From: Ancylobacter dichloromethanicus
GTDB taxonomy: Bacteria > Pseudomonadota > Alphaproteobacteria > Rhizobiales > Xanthobacteraceae
Direction of reading: 5' to 3'
NCBI RefSeq assembly: GCF_018390645.1
Contig: NZ_JAHBGC010000004.1
Span: 134,994 to 198,993, forward strand
DNA: 64,000 nucleotides
This document shows, one piece after another, positions 63,293 through 64,000 of the stretch. The notes below the pieces were generated by a model. The model worked only from the letters and a program-made list of their open reading frames with translations. It did no database searches and was not told where the DNA came from. The translations under genes were made by a program, and so were the position numbers. Positions within the stretch are counted from its first letter, which is position 1, and each line of letters starts with the position of its first letter.

Positions 63293-64000
63293 ATGGCGGA
63301 GGCCGCTCGCCCCGATGGCTGGATCAGCGACGTCGACCGGCAGGCCTTCGCCACCGCAACCGGGGTGCTGGCCGCGGTCTATATCGCGCTGTCGATGGGG
63401 CTGGACGAGCCCTACTGGGCGGCGCTCAGCGTGATGATGATCGCCAATACGGACCGCGACGCGCTGGTGACGAAGGGCATATTGCGCGTCCTGAGCACGC
63501 TGGTCGGGGTCAGCATCGGCTTTGTCGTCGCGCAATGGATGGAGGGACTGCCGATCCAGCAGGCTTTCCTGGTGGGGGCCTCCGCGGCGGTCGGAACCTA
63601 TGGCAAGCAGCGCAGCGCCTACAGCTATGCCTGGTTCTATGGCGGCCTGACCTTCATGCTGGTCATGCTGTTCTCGATGGTCCAGCCGCAGGACCTCTAC
63701 AGCTTCGCCCATTATCGCTGCTACGAGATCGTCATCGGCGTGGTGTGCGGCACGCTGGCGAGCTGGGCGCTGGGGCCGAATGCCGGCGAACTGCATGCGC
63801 GGCTCAAGGCACAGGTCGTCGCGGTGACGCCGGAGAACGCCCTGCGCCAGGCGCTGATCGCCGGCTTCGGGGCGATCGTCATCGTCATCATCTGGTCCCG
63901 GTTCGACCTGCCGCAATTGCCGCAGGTGCTGATCTCCAGCCTCATCGTCGTCGACACGGACCCCAACGCCACGCGCCACAAGGGCTGGCAGCGCATTGTC
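63293..64000 (+). CDS. FUSC-family efflux protein (AaeB/fusaric-acid-resistance type), partial
   Basis: The first 236 codons are present and the gene runs off the right edge. After a short soluble start (AEAARPDGWISDVDRQAFAT) it has several membrane helices with EPYWAALSVMMIANTDRDAL near residue 43 and AVGTYGKQRSAYSYAWFYGG near residue 97, typical of FUSC-family N-terminal domains. Such proteins export aromatic acids or fusaric-acid-like toxins together with an HlyD-family adaptor, which is encoded immediately upstream. The cytoplasmic domain and second membrane block would lie beyond the window. Confidence 0.88.
   Translation, partial: MAEAARPDGWISDVDRQAFATATGVLAAVYIALSMGLDEPYWAALSVMMIANTDRDALVTKGILRVLSTLVGVSIGFVVAQWMEGLPIQQAFLVGASAAVGTYGKQRSAYSYAWFYGGLTFMLVMLFSMVQPQDLYSFAHYRCYEIVIGVVCGTLASWALGPNAGELHARLKAQVVAVTPENALRQALIAGFGAIVIVIIWSRFDLPQLPQVLISSLIVVDTDPNATRHKGWQRIV

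Overview
The window is high-GC DNA from an alphaproteobacterium of the Hyphomicrobiales, most likely a Xanthobacteraceae-like facultative autotroph (Ancylobacter, Starkeya, Xanthobacter or Azorhizobium type). Four things point there: a complete red-type (form I) Calvin-cycle operon in the order cbbR / cbbF-P-T-A-L-S-X-E; a eukaryotic-type glutamine synthetase (glnII) with a divergent gstI-like gene; bacterial NHEJ genes (two ku, one ligD); and promoters matching the alphaproteobacterial general-stress sigma factor EcfG (GGAAC-N16-CGTT). The genus is inference only.

Layout. 1-3.2 kb (minus): the start of a branched-chain-type ABC importer operon (substrate-binding protein, LivH, LivM, LivG cut by the window edge). 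3.6-5.6 kb: coxG-coxS-coxM-like genes of a molybdenum hydroxylase without a large subunit. 5.7-8.6 kb: nhaA and a convergent SulP anion transporter. 8.8-10.4 kb (minus): SDR, carboxymuconolactone-decarboxylase-like and Atu4866-like genes. 10.7-14.5 kb: opgG/D and opgH for periplasmic glucans. 14.5-20.4 kb (minus): a caa3-type cytochrome oxidase operon (ctaC, a fused subunit I-III gene, a small membrane protein, ctaG, a triheme cytochrome c). 20.4-31.1 kb: a stress and DNA-repair block with SDR, ku, ligD, MgtC-like, a second ku, phospholipase-D/VTT fusion, an endonuclease/exonuclease/phosphatase protein, DUF2934 and small charged proteins. Several of its promoters look EcfG-type.

31.2-35.1 kb: amino-acid permease, DUF1348 protein, secreted alpha/beta hydrolase, glutaminase. 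35.2-37.0 kb: gstI-like gene and glnII with a sigma54 promoter. 37.3-47.1 kb: ABC exporter, cardiolipin synthase, hsp20-lon, a heavy-metal-type P-ATPase and a Tlde1-type L,D-transpeptidase. 47.2-57.6 kb: the cbb regulon. 57.7-64 kb: a membrane-anchored protein of unknown function, DedA, a large MscS channel with an EcfG promoter, and an HlyD-FUSC efflux pair cut by the window end.

Themes. CO2 fixation is complete from FBPase to Rubisco activase and epimerase. A strong terminator and palindromic repeats between cbbS and cbbX probably set expression levels. The stress block joins DNA end joining, membrane-lipid enzymes and, through same-strand proximity, an alternative oxidase. Nitrogen metabolism is represented by glutaminase, glnII and the gstI-like gene. 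No rRNA, tRNA, CRISPR array, transposase or phage gene was recognised.
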